NCBI GenBank assembly: GCA_030630095.1 | Contig: DAOVNW010000068.1 | Coordinates: forward strand, 1-5,642 | From: Candidatus Omnitrophota bacterium | GTDB taxonomy: Bacteria > Omnitrophota > Gorgyraeia > JAGLLT01 | DNA length: 5,642 nt | Direction: 5' to 3' | In this document: positions 4,625 to 5,642 of the stretch, one piece after another | Numbering within the stretch: the first letter of the stretch is position 1 | How the letters are laid out: each line of letters opens with the position of its first letter | The notes under the pieces: model-generated | Seen by the model: only the letters and a program-made list of their open reading frames with translations | Told to the model about the DNA's origin: nothing | The model's database searches: none | Program-made: the position numbers and the translations under genes

Positions 4625-5642
4625 CTAAGGATTTTTATTCAAAAGAGTATTTTTTAATTTCTTATTCAGCGCTTTCATTTCCCTGGTTAAAAAAAGCATT
4701 GTGACCACAGTAGCCAGCATCTCAGCCACCGGGCTGCTGAACCACACACCCTCTACACCGAACATACCGGAGAATAGGTAAAGTACCGGTATAAAAATAA
4801 ATAACTGCCTTGATAGGCCTATTAAAACCGAATGCAATCCTTTGCCTATAGACTGGAAATATCGCGTACCTAATATCTGGAAACCCACAAGCGGGTACAT
4901 GAAAATAAAAATACGCAGTCCGTGCCCGCTGAGTTTAATAAGCTCAGGATCGCTGCGGCAAAAAAGCGCTGCTATTTGTTCTGAGAAAACAATAATAGCG
5001 GCAACTCCGAACAATAATATGGCCACTGTGCTAAAACACGCGTAAGAAAATATATTCTTAACCCGCTTATAGTTTTTTGCTCCGTAATTATATCCGATCA
5101 AAGGCTGCATTCCTGCTGCCATGCCGAAAGTAAACAGAGCGATCAAAGAAGTGATGGAAAAAATTATTCCCATGGCGGCCACAGCTATATCACCGCCGCA
5201 GCGCACCAGCCGGGAATTCAGCAAACCTACCTGAAGGCTTGCCGCGATATCCATCAAAGCGGGCGAGAGCCCGAGGAAGGCGATCCTTGCGATATTCGGC
5301 CAGTTAAAATGCAAATGTTTACGCCTGATATGCAGCAGCCCGTGCTTGCGCATTATATAAAACAGCCCCATAAGCACAATAACCGCCTCTGAAATTATTG
5401 TAGCCAGGGCCGCGCCGACTGTGCCCATGTGCAGCAGAAAAATAAATATGGGATCCAGTATAAGATTTATAATTGTAGCAACAACCATCATCATCGTCGC
5501 GTATACAGGATTTCCCTCAGCTCTGATGACAAAAGTTACGAAAAAGCCGTAAAAGAAAAATATACTGCCGGCAAAAATAGTTTGAAGATAATCTTTAGCA
5601 TGCGGATACACCTCATTACTTACCGACAAAAATCTAAGCATA
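4625..5642 (-). CDS. MATE-family efflux transporter, 5'-truncated by window edge
   Basis: The final 338 residues of a multidrug and toxic compound extrusion (MatE) protein are visible. Full proteins are about 440-460 residues, and the first visible stretch (SNEVYPHAKDYLQTIFAG) matches the region roughly 110 residues into the family, so the Met at 5639-5641 is internal and the gene continues beyond the right edge. Typical signatures include RAEGNPVYATM (40-50), INLILDPIFIF (58-68) and GMQPLIGYNYGAKNYKRVK (177-195); the last recalls the MepA-like branch. About eight membrane helices remain. It ends with a basic tail (KALNKKLKNTLLNKNP). MATE proteins export cationic drugs or metabolites in exchange for Na+ or H+ across the inner membrane; substrate and coupling ion cannot be inferred. 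No link to the rhodanese genes is apparent, and a remnant gene and a new promoter separate them. Confidence 0.93.
   Translation of the reverse strand, partial: MLRFLSVSNEVYPHAKDYLQTIFAGSIFFFYGFFVTFVIRAEGNPVYATMMMVVATIINLILDPIFIFLLHMGTVGAALATIISEAVIVLMGLFYIMRKHGLLHIRRKHLHFNWPNIARIAFLGLSPALMDIAASLQVGLLNSRLVRCGGDIAVAAMGIIFSITSLIALFTFGMAAGMQPLIGYNYGAKNYKRVKNIFSYACFSTVAILLFGVAAIIVFSEQIAALFCRSDPELIKLSGHGLRIFIFMYPLVGFQILGTRYFQSIGKGLHSVLIGLSRQLFIFIPVLYLFSGMFGVEGVWFSSPVAEMLATVVTMLFLTREMKALNKKLKNTLLNKNP

Overview
The window looks like part of a chromosome from an uncultured, Gram-negative-type bacterium with moderate to low G+C. Candidatus Omnitrophota or a similar lineage is a plausible guess, but it rests only on the general look of the proteins and intergenic DNA; nothing here fixes the taxonomy. 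Every gene I can support lies on the minus strand, so transcription runs from right to left.

From right to left, the layout is as follows. (1) A MATE-family multidrug/Na+ antiporter enters from beyond the right edge; its N-terminus is missing and it ends at 4625. (2) A 358-base stretch (4267-4624) holds a decayed C-terminal fragment of an SGNH/AlgX-like hydrolase, an 11-base C/G homopolymer inside that fragment, and a good sigma70-type promoter reading into the next gene. (3) Two adjacent, clearly paralogous exported proteins follow (3394-4266 and 2294-3319). Each has a signal peptide and two complete rhodanese domains with intact active-site cysteines. The second also has a coiled-coil segment and a short 18-bp coding repeat between the signal peptide and the rhodanese domains. 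(4) A second 358-base gap (1936-2293) has no convincing gene, but carries a promoter and a near-perfect 24-bp palindrome just upstream of the next gene. (5) A complete methyl-accepting chemotaxis protein (286-1935) has one periplasmic Cache-type sensor domain. (6) At the left edge, bases 1-187 encode the N-terminus of a REP-associated/IS200-type Y1 transposase, cut at the window edge just after its HUH motif. A palindromic element lies just upstream of it.

The likely functional core is the pair of envelope rhodaneses (sulfane-sulfur handling outside the cytoplasm), probably one two-gene transcript, followed by a chemoreceptor with its own putative promoter. A link between the rhodaneses and the chemoreceptor, such as sulfur or redox taxis, is speculation from adjacency. 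The transposase fragment and the hydrolase remnant show that both flanks have been rearranged. I found no CRISPR array, tRNA, rRNA or recognisable riboswitch. I see no wholly new system; the duplicated four-domain rhodanese locus is the most distinctive feature.
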